Shown one piece after another: positions 20,695 to 30,565 of a DNA stretch of 64,000 bases. The notes beneath the pieces are model-generated. The model was not told the DNA's origin, searched no databases, and worked only from the letters and a program-made list of their open reading frames with translations. Position 1 is the stretch's first letter. Every line of letters begins with the position of its first letter. The position numbers and the translations under genes were made by a program. This DNA comes from an uncultured Alphaproteobacteria bacterium (GTDB taxonomy: Bacteria > Pseudomonadota > Alphaproteobacteria > HIMB59 > GCA-002718135): the NCBI GenBank assembly GCA_902582755.1, contig CACHSZ010000004.1, positions 56,709-120,708 of the forward strand, in the 5' to 3' direction.

Positions 20695-21678
20695 ATGACT
20701 GAATTAATAGGTTTTGAAAAAGAGTATAGTGATCTTGTTAATAGATATAAATCCAATAATCTTCCAAATTCAATTTTAATTCATGGATTGAGTGGTATAG
20801 GTAAAAGAACTTTTCTCAACAAATTAATTAAAAATATTTTAAATATAGAATTTAAAGATAATAATCTTGATCATCACTTAAATTTATTTAAAAATAATAC
20901 ACATCCAAATATAAATATAATTGAGAAAGAAATTGATAGTAAAACTGGAAAAATTAAATCTAATATAACAATTGACCAAATTAGAAGTTTAAAAACATTT
21001 TTAAATTCAACATCAGTAATTCAAAATTCTTCGAAAATAGTTATCGTTGATTCTGCAGATTATTTAAACATTAATTCTGCAAATAGTATGCTCAAGATAT
21101 TAGAAGAACCAAAAGAAAATACATATATTTTTTTAATATCAAATCAGATTTCATTACTTTTGCCAACAATCAGATCAAGATGTTTAAAAATTAAATTTAA
21201 TACTCATAATTTAATTAATTTTACTAATATTATTAAAGATCAAATCGATGAAATATCTAATGAAGAAATAAACTTTTACTTTGAATTAACGTACGGATCA
21301 CCAGGAACAACCATTCTTTATTACAATAATGATTTCTTGGATATTTTCCAATTATCAATTAAATGTCTTTTATCAAATGATCTAGATGATGATAAAATAA
21401 ATTTATCAAATATATTATCAAAATTTACTAATGATGAATTTAATAATTATTTATCAATGCTTAAATTTATTCTAATTGTTGCTAATAAGCTAAAAGTAAA
21501 CAGAGATGATAAAAGCTTGGTTAATATGCCAAATTATCTAGAGTTAGAGTCTTTATCTGCAAATCTTACACAAAAAAATCTTATTGATAGATTTGATTAT
21601 TTAACTAATAACCAAAAAGAATTATTTAGTTTAAATCTTGATAAGAAAATATTTATATTAAATTTTTTAACTCAATAA
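20695..21678 (+). CDS. holB: DNA polymerase III delta-prime subunit
   Basis: The delta-prime subunit helps open and load the sliding clamp. The 327-residue product has an AAA+ fold with a P-loop-like GLSGIGKRT, a long variable insert, and the SANSMLKILEEPKENTYIFLISN and LLPTIRSRC (sensor/arginine-finger SRC) motifs typical of the clamp-loader family. Sequence beyond residue 170 is poorly conserved and A+T-biased. The call is strengthened by its place between tmk and metG with almost no spacing. Confidence 0.9.
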   Translation: MTELIGFEKEYSDLVNRYKSNNLPNSILIHGLSGIGKRTFLNKLIKNILNIEFKDNNLDHHLNLFKNNTHPNINIIEKEIDSKTGKIKSNITIDQIRSLKTFLNSTSVIQNSSKIVIVDSADYLNINSANSMLKILEEPKENTYIFLISNQISLLLPTIRSRCLKIKFNTHNLINFTNIIKDQIDEISNEEINFYFELTYGSPGTTILYYNNDFLDIFQLSIKCLLSNDLDDDKINLSNILSKFTNDEFNNYLSMLKFILIVANKLKVNRDDKSLVNMPNYLELESLSANLTQKNLIDRFDYLTNNQKELFSLNLDKKIFILNFLTQ

Positions 21679-21679
21679 A

Positions 21680-23200
21680 ATGAATTTTTATATAACTACA
21701 CCAATTTACTACACTAATGATATTCCTCATATAGGTCACGCTTATACAAGTATAGCTTGCGATATTATCGCACGATATAATAAATTATTAGGAAACAATG
21801 TATTCTTTTTAACAGGTACAGACGAGCATGGACAAAAAGTAGAAAAAGCTGCTATTAATTCAAACTTAAAACCTAAAGAATTTGTTGATAAACTTTCAGT
21901 TAATTTTATCAATTTAATACCTTTTTTAGGATGTGAAATAGATGATTTCATAAGAACCACTGAAGAAAGGCATATTAAAGCGTCTCAAGAACTTTGGAAG
22001 CAATTAGAAAAAAATAATCAAATATATCTTTCAAATTATGAAGGTTGGTACTCTGTTAGAGATGAAGCATTTTATTTAGAAAATGAATTAAAAAAGATTG
22101 ATGGTAAATACGTTACCGATAATGGATCACCTGTAGAGTGGGTCAAGGAGGAAAGTTATTTTTTTAAACTTTCAGAATGGCAGAATAAGTTAATCGATTA
22201 TTATGAAAAAAATCCAGAATCAATATTACCAAAAACAAGATATAATGAAGTATTAAGTTTTATTAAAGGTGGATTAAAAGATCTGTCTATTTCAAGAACA
22301 ACTTTTAACTGGGGAGTACCAGTTCCAAATAATTCTAGACATGTAATGTATGTTTGGATTGATGCATTATGTAATTACTTAACTGCAATTGGTTATCCAG
22401 ATACAAATAATAAAAATTATAAGAAATTTTGGCCTGCAACACACATTGTAGGCAAAGATATATTAAGATTTCATGCAGTATATTGGCCAGCTTTTTTAAT
22501 GGCTGCAGGCATTGAGCCTCCTAAAAGAATATTTGCACATGGTTGGTGGACTAATGAAGGGCAAAAAATTTCTAAATCACTTGGTAATGTTATTGATCCT
22601 TACGAAATTATTAATGAATATGGGTTAGATCAAATTAGGTTTTTTTTATTTAGAGAGGTACCATTTGGAAATGATGGAGATTTTTCAAAAAAAGCAATCG
22701 CAAATAGAATTAACGCTGATTTATCGAATAATTTTGGTAATTTAGTACAAAGGATTGCATCATTTACTGTAAAAAATAATGATTCTTTACTAAAACCAGC
22801 AGAAAATTTAACTAATGAAGATCAGGATTTAATTAATATTCTTCAAAATAAATTTGATGAGTATTGTAAATTTATGAATAATCAACAAATTGATAGAGCA
22901 ATTAAGTCTGTCTTGGAACTAATATCTGCTGGTAACGCATATGTTGACACTCAAGCACCATGGACACTGAAAAAAACAAATAAAATAAGAATGGAAGAAG
23001 TTTTATATATTGTTACAAATATCATTATTAAATCAGCTGTTATGCTCTTTCCAATAATACCAACTAGTTCTAAAAAAATTCTAAATATTTTTAATTTTGA
23101 TATGGATAATAATAAGTTTGAGAATTTCACTAAACTAATAAATCAAAATATAAAAATAAATAATCCAGAACCAATATTTCCAAGAATATTGAATGATTGA
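21680..23200 (+). CDS. metG: Methionyl-tRNA synthetase
   Basis: MetG charges tRNA-Met. The 506-residue product has the class I signature as PHIGHAYT (16-23) and the KMSKS loop as KISKS in GQKISKSLGN. The connective peptide WYSVRDEAFYLE lacks zinc cysteines, which places it in the zinc-free group, and there is no C-terminal dimerisation domain. It starts one base after the holB stop and overlaps tatD by eight bases. Confidence 0.97.
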   Translation: MNFYITTPIYYTNDIPHIGHAYTSIACDIIARYNKLLGNNVFFLTGTDEHGQKVEKAAINSNLKPKEFVDKLSVNFINLIPFLGCEIDDFIRTTEERHIKASQELWKQLEKNNQIYLSNYEGWYSVRDEAFYLENELKKIDGKYVTDNGSPVEWVKEESYFFKLSEWQNKLIDYYEKNPESILPKTRYNEVLSFIKGGLKDLSISRTTFNWGVPVPNNSRHVMYVWIDALCNYLTAIGYPDTNNKNYKKFWPATHIVGKDILRFHAVYWPAFLMAAGIEPPKRIFAHGWWTNEGQKISKSLGNVIDPYEIINEYGLDQIRFFLFREVPFGNDGDFSKKAIANRINADLSNNFGNLVQRIASFTVKNNDSLLKPAENLTNEDQDLINILQNKFDEYCKFMNNQQIDRAIKSVLELISAGNAYVDTQAPWTLKKTNKIRMEEVLYIVTNIIIKSAVMLFPIIPTSSKKILNIFNFDMDNNKFENFTKLINQNIKINNPEPIFPRILND

Positions 23201-23975
23201 CTCACATTGTCATTTAAATTTTAAAAAATTATCAGACAATTTTGAGAATATAATTAATAATTCCAAAAAAAATAATATTAGTTCAATATTATCAATCAAT
23301 ACCAAACCTGAAGATTTTCAGGATCATTTAAATTTAATAAAAAATTATAATTCTATTTATCTTTCATATGGACTTCACCCAAGTAATGTTCAATCAACGA
23401 ACCAAATTGAATTACAAAACTTTGATCAATACTGTAATAATGAAAAAGTAATAGGAATAGGTGAAACAGGCATTGACCTATATCATAATAATCAATTTCT
23501 CAAAGAACAAACAAAAGTATTTGAAACCCATATTGAAGCTTCAATAAAGCATTCATTACCAATTATCATTCATCAAAGAAATTCTGAAAAAGAAATTATA
23601 GATATTTTAAAAAATTATAAATCAAATAATTTAAAACTAATTTTTCACTGTTTCACCGGCTCTAATCAACTATTAAATTTTTGTCTAGAGAATAGTTACT
23701 ACATTTCAATTTCTGGAATAATAACATTTAAAAATGCATCAAATTTAAGAGATATAATTAAGGATGTTCCTTTAGATTCTATACTTATAGAAACTGATAG
23801 TCCTTTTTTAGCACCCGAACCAATGAGAGGTAAAGTTAATGAACCATCTTTTGTAAAATACACTGCAGAATATTTGGCTAAATTTTTTAAATTATCCTTA
23901 GAAGAATTTGAAAAAATCACTGATAATAATTTTTTTAATTTGTTTACTAAAGCTAAAAGAGATAATTATCTGTAA
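23193..23975 (+). CDS. tatD: TatD-family metal-dependent DNase
   Basis: TatD proteins are TIM-barrel metal-dependent hydrolases with 3'-5' exonuclease activity. The metal site is visible as DSHCH (D3, H5, H7), GETGIDL, the His of IIHQRN, HCFTGS, and ETDSPFLAP. The 260-residue length is usual for the family. The start lies inside metG and the stop shares one base with the start of the following metallo-beta-lactamase gene (TAATG), so the three genes are probably translated as a coupled set. Confidence 0.94.
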   Translation: MIDSHCHLNFKKLSDNFENIINNSKKNNISSILSINTKPEDFQDHLNLIKNYNSIYLSYGLHPSNVQSTNQIELQNFDQYCNNEKVIGIGETGIDLYHNNQFLKEQTKVFETHIEASIKHSLPIIIHQRNSEKEIIDILKNYKSNNLKLIFHCFTGSNQLLNFCLENSYYISISGIITFKNASNLRDIIKDVPLDSILIETDSPFLAPEPMRGKVNEPSFVKYTAEYLAKFFKLSLEEFEKITDNNFFNLFTKAKRDNYL

Positions 23976-24727
23976 TGAAAATAACAATTTTAGGCTGTGG
24001 AGGATCTTTCGGATCTCCTTTAGCATGGAATAGACATGGCAATATTGATCTTAATAATAAAAGAAATTTTAGAACAAGATCATCGGTACTTATTGAATAT
24101 GAAAATACTAATATTCTAATTGATACAAGTCCAGATCTAAGACAGCAACTTTATAATGCTAAATGCACAAATATTGATGCAGTACTTTACACTCATATTC
24201 ATTCTGATCATACATCAGGAGTACCAGATATGAGAGCAATGTCTTTAATAAATAAAAAAATTATACCTGCATACATGCCAAAAGAAATGATTCCCGAAAT
24301 GGAGGCAAATTATAAATATATTTTTAAAGGAGAAAAAGATTATTTACCATTTATGGAAATTAAAGAATTACATTCCAGTATAAAATTTGAGAATGTAAAC
24401 ATTGAAACATTTAAACATAATCACGGTTCAATTGATGTTCAAACATACAAGATTGGAAAATTCGCTTATTCTACAGATTTAAAAAAATTTTATAATCAAG
24501 ACATTGATAAATTAAAAAATCTCGATTTATGGATTGTTGGTTTGTTAAGAGAAGATACTCATCCTGCTCATGCTGGATTTGATCAAATAATGGATTTCAT
24601 TTCGTATATTAAGCCAAAACAAACTATATTTACTCATATGACAGCTTTACTAGATGAAAAAGAATTAATAACAAAATGTCCTCCAAATATTAAACCTGGA
24701 TATGATGGTATGACTATTAATTTATGA
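23975..24727 (+). CDS. MBL-fold metallohydrolase, PhnP-like
   Basis: The product is a metallo-beta-lactamase-fold hydrolase with the HxHxDH motif THIHSDHTSG (H74, H76, D78, H79), plus downstream metal ligands in FKHNHGSID and FTHMT. Overall layout, including the N-terminal GCGGSFGSPLAWNRHG and the RTRSSVLIEY segment, matches the PhnP-like group that sits after tatD in many alphaproteobacteria. PhnP itself is a cyclic phosphodiesterase, but this homologue's substrate is not defined by sequence. It overlaps the next gene by four bases (ATGA). Confidence 0.88.
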   Translation: MKITILGCGGSFGSPLAWNRHGNIDLNNKRNFRTRSSVLIEYENTNILIDTSPDLRQQLYNAKCTNIDAVLYTHIHSDHTSGVPDMRAMSLINKKIIPAYMPKEMIPEMEANYKYIFKGEKDYLPFMEIKELHSSIKFENVNIETFKHNHGSIDVQTYKIGKFAYSTDLKKFYNQDIDKLKNLDLWIVGLLREDTHPAHAGFDQIMDFISYIKPKQTIFTHMTALLDEKELITKCPPNIKPGYDGMTINL

Positions 24728-25659
24728 AACCATTATCTATTGGTTTCATAGGAATTGGAAACGTTGGATCTAATCTTGTAAATAATTTATTAAAATCAAG
24801 TAATAATGTATTTGTTTATGATAAAAATAACAAATCCTATTCAAGATTAAAAAATTTAAAAAGCAAACCTTGTAAAACTTTAAAAGAATTAACTGAAAAT
24901 AGTGAGATTATAATAACGTGTCTACCTTCACCAAAAGCAGTAAGTAAAGTTTTGAAAACCATATTGAGATATTTAACCAAAAAGCATATTTGGATTGAGA
25001 TGAGTACTACAGATAAAAATGATATGATTAACTTATCCAAAAAAGTAATTTCTAAAGGTGGGAGTGTATTAGAATGTCCAATTACTGGAGGAGAACATAG
25101 AGCGAAATCTGGAAATATATCTATTTTAGCTGCAGGTAAAAAATCAACCTTCAAAAAATGTTTCCCAATTTTATCATTACTTGGCCATGAAATTTTATAT
25201 TGCGGAAATATTGGAAATGCTTCAATATTGAAAGTAATTACAAATTATTTAGCATCATTACATTTAGTAGGTATTGGTGAAGCTCTTAGTGTTGCAAAAA
25301 AAAATAAAATTGATTTAGGTTTAACCTATAAAGCTATAAAAATAAGCTCCGGAAATAGTTTTGTTAATGAAACTGAAACTAAGGTTATACTTGGAGGCAG
25401 TTATAATGTTGGATTTACAATGGATCTAGTCAATAAAGATATAAATCTTTTTAATAAACTTGGAAAAAATATAAAATTAGAATTAGGAAATTATCTAAGT
25501 AAAAAGTTTAAACTTGGTATGAAAATTTTAGGGGAAAGGTCATTTAGTACTAGTATTATTAAATTAATTGAAAAAGATACAAAATTTAAATTTAGAGCAA
25601 AAAATTTTCCAAAACAATTAATTGATAAACAAAAAAAACAAAAAGGTGTAGAAGTATAA
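24724..25659 (+). CDS. NAD(P)-dependent 3-hydroxyacid dehydrogenase family
   Basis: The product belongs to the 3-hydroxyisobutyrate/tartronate-semialdehyde reductase family. A Rossmann motif GIGNVG (10-15) opens the protein. CPITGGEHRAKSGNISILAAG matches the substrate-binding consensus (DAPVSGG...A..G), and GNASILKVITNYLA carries the catalytic Lys. At 311 residues it is slightly long because of a basic C-terminal tail. It is the first gene of a coupled block with an SMP-30 lactonase, a pterin dehydratase and an M81 protein, which suggests a catabolic role, but the substrate is unknown. Confidence 0.87.
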   Translation: MKPLSIGFIGIGNVGSNLVNNLLKSSNNVFVYDKNNKSYSRLKNLKSKPCKTLKELTENSEIIITCLPSPKAVSKVLKTILRYLTKKHIWIEMSTTDKNDMINLSKKVISKGGSVLECPITGGEHRAKSGNISILAAGKKSTFKKCFPILSLLGHEILYCGNIGNASILKVITNYLASLHLVGIGEALSVAKKNKIDLGLTYKAIKISSGNSFVNETETKVILGGSYNVGFTMDLVNKDINLFNKLGKNIKLELGNYLSKKFKLGMKILGERSFSTSIIKLIEKDTKFKFRAKNFPKQLIDKQKKQKGVEV

Positions 25660-25660
25660 T

Positions 25661-26614
25661 ATGTCAGATAAAAAATTACTACCTGCTGAGTTAGATCCAA
25701 GAAATCCAAGTTTTGCTTACAAAAATAAATATAATGAACATGTAGAAAATACTGATCAATTCAATAATTATGTAAAGTCTGCTGAAGTTAAAAAAGTTTT
25801 TTCTGGAATGTTATGGGGAGAAGGACCTGCTTATATTCCTCATTTAGATACATTGGTATTTAGTGATATACCAAATAACAGGATGTTAAAGTTAACAAAT
25901 GGTTCAGTTACTGAATATAAAAATCCCTCAAATTATTGTAATGGAAATACTATTGATAAAGAAGAAAATGTAATTTCTTGTTCACACGGAGGGAGATGTA
26001 TTTATAAAACTAATGATAATTTAGAAGTGGAAGTGTTAGTTGATAGTTATAATGGTAAGAAACTTAACTCTCCAAATGACCTATTTGTTAAATCGGATGA
26101 TACAATTTGGTTTACAGATCCACCTTATGGTATTCTATCAGATTATGAGGGATATCCTGGTGAACAAGAGTATGGAGGTTGTAATGTGTTTTCATTTGAT
26201 CCTAAACTAAATATTTTAAAAGTTATGATTGACGACCTTGATAGACCAAATGGAATCGCCATTTCTCCAGACGAAAAAAAATTATATGTTGCAGATACTG
26301 GAGAGAATATAAAACATTTGTACGTTTATGATATGATTGACGGATTACCTATTAACAGAAAATTAATTTATGATTTTAAACCTTTTTTCTCTGATGGTTT
26401 TAGATGTGATAAAGATGGTAATGTTTGGACAAGTGCAGGAAAAGCAATTAAATGTTTTAATCCTCAAAACGAATTAATTGGGCAACTTATAATCCCTGAA
26501 TTAGTATCAAATTTAGAATTTGGAGGAGTCGAAGGAAATATCTTGTACATAACAGCTACAACTAGTTTATATTCAATTGAATTAAATCAACAAGGCGCTA
26601 GATTTTATGAATAA
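25661..26614 (+). CDS. SMP-30/gluconolactonase family protein
   Basis: This is a six-bladed propeller lactonase of the SMP-30/LRE family. Metal-binding positions appear in MLWGEGPAYI (Glu), KLNSPNDLFV (Asn), RPNGIAISPDEKKLYVADTG (Asn) and SDGFRCDKDGNVW (Asp). The 317 residues carry no signal peptide, so it should be cytoplasmic. Family members hydrolyse sugar lactones and related esters. It starts one base after the dehydrogenase stop and overlaps the pterin dehydratase by eight bases. Confidence 0.9.
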   Translation: MSDKKLLPAELDPRNPSFAYKNKYNEHVENTDQFNNYVKSAEVKKVFSGMLWGEGPAYIPHLDTLVFSDIPNNRMLKLTNGSVTEYKNPSNYCNGNTIDKEENVISCSHGGRCIYKTNDNLEVEVLVDSYNGKKLNSPNDLFVKSDDTIWFTDPPYGILSDYEGYPGEQEYGGCNVFSFDPKLNILKVMIDDLDRPNGIAISPDEKKLYVADTGENIKHLYVYDMIDGLPINRKLIYDFKPFFSDGFRCDKDGNVWTSAGKAIKCFNPQNELIGQLIIPELVSNLEFGGVEGNILYITATTSLYSIELNQQGARFYE

Positions 26615-26942
26615 ACCTTTATCTTCAGGGAAGTGTGAACCATGCAATGGGAACACTCCTAAATTAGATTATCAAGAAATTAGTAAATTTTTATCTGAAC
26701 TTAATGAATGGTCAGTCAATGATAATCAAGAAATGATTTTCAAAAAATTTAAATTTAGCAATTTTAAAAAAGCTATATCATTTGCAAATGAGGTAGGAGA
26801 AATAGCAGAAAAAGAAGGTCATCATCCCGATATATCAATAGGATGGGGTTATTGTTTAGTAATGGTCCATACTCACGCAATAGAGGGATTATCAATTAAT
26901 GATTTTATATTAGCTTCCAAAATTGATTTAATTAAAAGTTAA
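26607..26942 (+). CDS. phhB: Pterin-4a-carbinolamine dehydratase
   Basis: The enzyme regenerates tetrahydrobiopterin-type cofactor after aromatic amino-acid hydroxylation. The 111-residue protein has the compact family fold with the active-site motif EGHHPDISIGWG and later VMVHTHAIEGLSINDFILASKID. No aromatic amino-acid hydroxylase is present in the window, so its role here is open. Some bacterial homologues act in molybdopterin metabolism instead. It overlaps the upstream lactonase gene and is followed after four bases by the M81 gene. Confidence 0.92.
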   Translation: MNKPLSSGKCEPCNGNTPKLDYQEISKFLSELNEWSVNDNQEMIFKKFKFSNFKKAISFANEVGEIAEKEGHHPDISIGWGYCLVMVHTHAIEGLSINDFILASKIDLIKS

Positions 26943-26946
26943 TTTA

Positions 26947-28323
26947 ATGAAAAAAAAAATTTTTATTTGCGGTATTAGTACTGAATGTTGCTCTTATTCT
27001 ACATTAATACAAAACAAAAAAGATTTTGAAGTTTTAAGTGGAAAAAAACTTTTAAAATATATAAATTTCCCATATTCCAAACATAATAATGTTACATTTA
27101 TACCAAATAAATTTTATCGAAGTTTACCTGGCGGGCCTGTAGATAAAAAATTTTTTATAAAAACAATTAACAATATCACAAATGATTTAATAATAACAAA
27201 ACCTATTGATGGTATTTTACTAATCATGCATGGAGCGATGTATGTCAAAGGTATTAGTGACCCCGAAGGTTTTTTTATTAAAAAAATTCGCTCTAAAGTA
27301 TCTAAAAACTGTAAAATATCATTATCTTATGATCTTCACGGGCAGATGACTCATTCAATTATAAAAAATATTGATTATTTTGCAGCATATAAAACAGCCC
27401 CACATATCGACGTTAAGCAAACTTATTCACGGTCATTGAAAATGTTAATAGATGGAATATTAAGAAATAAAAAAAATCATATTATTTGGAAAAAAATACC
27501 AGTTTTAGTTTCTGGTGAAATGTCATCTACAATAGTTCAGCCATGTAAAAAAATTTATAAAAATCTGAATATATTTAATAAAATGAAAGGAATTAATGAT
27601 TGTAATTTACTTGTTGGATATGTTTGGGCTGATACTAAGAGGGCAACAGCTTCAGCGATTGTAAATTGTACAGATGTTAATATTGGTAAAAGAGTTTGTA
27701 AGAAAATAGCACTAAGTTATTGGAATAGTAGGTTTAAATTGGTTTATGATATGCAATCTTATAAATTAAATAGGATTTTTCATGTAATTAATAAAAAAAA
27801 ATTTACAATTTTAGCCGATAGCGGAGATAATCCAACAGCTGGAGGAGTAGGAAGTAGAATTGATGTATTAGAGTATGTATTTAAAAATAAGATACAGAAT
27901 ACATTATTTGCAGGAATTTTTAATGAAGAAATTTTTAAAGAGCTAAAAATTAAAAAAAACAAAATTGTCATAAAAGATACTTTCTCAAAAAAGAAAATTT
28001 CAATTTCGATTGATAAATTTTATCTAAAAAATGATAATGCGATTGTAACCTCAAATAATAATACAATAATTTTTACAAAGTATAGAAAACCTTTTCATTA
28101 TTTGAGTGATTTTAAAGAATTAAATATAAATTTAAAAAAATATAAAATATTGGTTGTAAAATCAGGATATCTTTCACCAGAACTTAAAAAACTTAAGGCG
28201 GATAATTTTATGATTTTAACAGATGGATTTGTTACTCAAGATTTTAAAAGAATTAAAAATTTATTTAGAGAAAAGCCAATTTATCCTTTCCAAAAAAATT
28301 TTAGATATAATGTAGCTATTTAA
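26947..28323 (+). CDS. M81-family (MlrC-like) metallopeptidase
   Basis: The 458-residue product is homologous to MlrC, the zinc metallopeptidase known from microcystin degradation. Supporting segments are GISTECCSYSTL at the N-terminus, LLIMHGAMYVKGISDPEG, SYDLHGQMTHS, TAPHIDVKQTYSRS and ADSGDNPTAGGVGSR. The His and Asp residues in these are the expected metal ligands. Related proteins occur widely in bacteria that never meet microcystin, so the natural substrate here is unknown, perhaps a small amidated compound handled with the three preceding enzymes. It converges on selO with no gap. Confidence 0.87.
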   Translation: MKKKIFICGISTECCSYSTLIQNKKDFEVLSGKKLLKYINFPYSKHNNVTFIPNKFYRSLPGGPVDKKFFIKTINNITNDLIITKPIDGILLIMHGAMYVKGISDPEGFFIKKIRSKVSKNCKISLSYDLHGQMTHSIIKNIDYFAAYKTAPHIDVKQTYSRSLKMLIDGILRNKKNHIIWKKIPVLVSGEMSSTIVQPCKKIYKNLNIFNKMKGINDCNLLVGYVWADTKRATASAIVNCTDVNIGKRVCKKIALSYWNSRFKLVYDMQSYKLNRIFHVINKKKFTILADSGDNPTAGGVGSRIDVLEYVFKNKIQNTLFAGIFNEEIFKELKIKKNKIVIKDTFSKKKISISIDKFYLKNDNAIVTSNNNTIIFTKYRKPFHYLSDFKELNINLKKYKILVVKSGYLSPELKKLKADNFMILTDGFVTQDFKRIKNLFREKPIYPFQKNFRYNVAI

Positions 28324-29712
28324 TTATGTACCACAAAAAGTTTCAAAAACTTTTTCACTTTCTAAAGGTGGGGTAATATACTTTTTATTTTCTATTTTCC
28401 CATATGGATTTTTAAGTATTTTTTCGAAATTATATAATTGACTATAATTATTGCTGTACACTTCATTAATTATTTCTTCAATAATATGATTCCTAGGAAT
28501 AATTTGAGGATTAATATTTTTAAATTTTCTTAATTTATTATTTTTATATTTTTCTTCCCAATTTTTAAAAATCTTTTTATTAAGAGTATTATTTTCTAAA
28601 TCTAAAAATGTATTTGTATAATCAAGTTTATAAATATGCATCAAATCTAAAAATTCTTTAATAATATCTTCGTTATTATTATTAGTATCTAAATTTAATT
28701 TCATAGACATCATTGTTAACCAAGATTGATCAAACAATTCTTTATATTTATTTAATATATTTTCTATTTTTTTAATTGCTGTTTTTTCATTTGAATCAAT
28801 TAAATGAAGAAAAGTTTCAGCAAATCTTGCTAAATTCCACAACGTTATTTTTGATTGATTTTCAAAAGAATATCTTCCCATTTTATCAATTGAGCTAAAA
28901 ACTTTTTTTGGATTATATTCATCTAAATATGCTGCTGGACCATAATCTATAGTCTCACCTGATAAAGACATGTTATCAGTATTCATAACACCATGAATAA
29001 AACCAACCCTCATCCAATTAACAACCAATTTAATTTGTAATTCACAAATAGTTTCAAAAAAGTTCAAATATTTATCATTATTATTCTCTATCTCTGGATA
29101 CAGTCTTGAAATTGTATAAGATATAAAGTTTTGAAATTCTTCTCTATTTTTTAAAAGACTTCCAAATTGAAAAGTCCCCACTCTAATATGCGAATTCGCA
29201 ACTCTAATTAAAATTGCTCCTGGCTCTAATCTATCACGCAATACATTTTCACCGGTGGTAATAACTGCAAGTGCCCTGGTTGATGATATACCAAGATTAT
29301 GCATAGCTTCACTCAATATGTATTCCCTCATCATTGGACCTAATGCAGCTTTTCCGTCTCCATTTCTAGAGTAGGGTGTTTGGCCTGATCCTTTTAACTG
29401 TATATCTACCCTTTGTTTATTATTAGTAATATGTTCACCAATAATTACAGCTCTACCATCGCCTAAAATTGTAAAATTTCCAAATTGATGTCCAGCATAA
29501 GCTTGAGAAAAGTAATTTTTATTTAATTTATTTTTACCCAAAAGAATATTACACTTTTCATCATCGTCATATTTACTAAAATCTAAATTTAACTCTCTTG
29601 CAAGGTCACTATTAAACAAAACTAATTTTTTATTACTAAAATTTTCAGGATTAACTTTACTATAAAAAATACTAGGTAATTTTGTATAACTATCTTGAAA
29701 ATTCCAAACCAT
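28324..29712 (-). CDS. selO: Protein adenylyltransferase SelO
   Basis: SelO is a pseudokinase-fold enzyme that transfers AMP to protein hydroxyl side chains and is linked to redox homeostasis. The 462-residue product shows the family core: QAYAGHQFGNFTILGDGRAV, QLKGSGQTPYSRNGDGKAALG, RVANSHIRVGTFQF and VNWMRVGFIHGVMNTDNMSLSGETIDYGPAAYLDEYNP. The C-terminus ends FETFCGT, with Cys in the place where some eukaryotic forms carry selenocysteine. Length is at the lower end of the family. The start has no evident ribosome site. Confidence 0.93.
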   Translation of the reverse strand: MVWNFQDSYTKLPSIFYSKVNPENFSNKKLVLFNSDLARELNLDFSKYDDDEKCNILLGKNKLNKNYFSQAYAGHQFGNFTILGDGRAVIIGEHITNNKQRVDIQLKGSGQTPYSRNGDGKAALGPMMREYILSEAMHNLGISSTRALAVITTGENVLRDRLEPGAILIRVANSHIRVGTFQFGSLLKNREEFQNFISYTISRLYPEIENNNDKYLNFFETICELQIKLVVNWMRVGFIHGVMNTDNMSLSGETIDYGPAAYLDEYNPKKVFSSIDKMGRYSFENQSKITLWNLARFAETFLHLIDSNEKTAIKKIENILNKYKELFDQSWLTMMSMKLNLDTNNNNEDIIKEFLDLMHIYKLDYTNTFLDLENNTLNKKIFKNWEEKYKNNKLRKFKNINPQIIPRNHIIEEIINEVYSNNYSQLYNFEKILKNPYGKIENKKYITPPLESEKVFETFCGT

Positions 29713-29782
29713 TTTGAATAAATATATATAAATTTTTTAAATTTAACATCTACAACTTTAGTATATAAGTATTAAGTCAGCA

Positions 29783-30565
29783 ATGAATACCATAAATGAT
29801 ATAGTTAATCAGTCAAAACATCCAATAGATAGTGATGAATATATTCAATATTGCAATGATGAAATTAAAAAAAATTCTATACTAATATTAAATGATTTTT
29901 TAACAAATGACTGCTTAAGTAAATTAATTACTGAAGCACATGGATTACAAGATCAAGCTTTTTATTGTTCTCAAAATCATACTATTTTACTTAATAAACA
30001 AGATAAATTAGGTGACTTAAATGATCCTTTGAATAGAGAGGTCGTAAGTGATAAAGGTTGTGTTCCTCATGATTTGTTAAATCAGCAATCTAAATTAAAT
30101 ATTTTATATCAATCAAACATCTTTAAAAATTTCTTAAAAGGTGTCTTAAATTTAAAAGATATTTATCCATACAGTGATACTTTATCTTCCATTAATTATA
30201 ATTATTATCAAAAATCACAACAGCTAGGATGGCATTTTGATAATGCATCATTTGCTATTACTTTAATGATACAATCATCAGATAAAGGTGGTGAATTTGA
30301 ATATGTTAGTAAAGGTAGAAATTATTCAGAAAACTATATCGATAAATCATATATTAAAAATATACTAGATAGAAAAACTTTACCACAAAAAGCAGATGTT
30401 GATGCCGGTACTCTTATATTATTTTATGGTAGAAATTATTTGCATCGTGTAACACCAGTAGAGTCGGAAAAACCAAGAATATTAGTAACACTAAATTATA
30501 ATGAAGAGGAGGGTACAATGCTCTCAGAAAATGCAAGATTAACCTTTTTTGGAAGAATTAACTAA
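29783..30565 (+). CDS. 2-oxoglutarate/Fe(II)-dependent oxygenase-like protein
   Basis: The C-terminal half has the double-stranded beta-helix of 2OG-Fe(II) oxygenases. H151 and D153 (GWHFDNASF) and H221 (LHRVTP) form the iron triad, and R232 (KPRILVTLNY) is placed to bind 2-oxoglutarate. DAGTLILFYGRNYLH is the usual strand before the distal His. The N-terminal 120 residues are specific to this subgroup. No signal peptide is seen. The substrate cannot be deduced. It lies divergent from selO and converges with the tupA-like gene with overlapping stops. Confidence 0.84.
   Translation: MNTINDIVNQSKHPIDSDEYIQYCNDEIKKNSILILNDFLTNDCLSKLITEAHGLQDQAFYCSQNHTILLNKQDKLGDLNDPLNREVVSDKGCVPHDLLNQQSKLNILYQSNIFKNFLKGVLNLKDIYPYSDTLSSINYNYYQKSQQLGWHFDNASFAITLMIQSSDKGGEFEYVSKGRNYSENYIDKSYIKNILDRKTLPQKADVDAGTLILFYGRNYLHRVTPVESEKPRILVTLNYNEEEGTMLSENARLTFFGRIN

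Noticed and set aside
28324-28350. Selenocysteine at the SelO C-terminus
   Set aside because: The C-terminus reads FCGT with an ordinary Cys codon and normal stop; no in-frame TGA precedes it.
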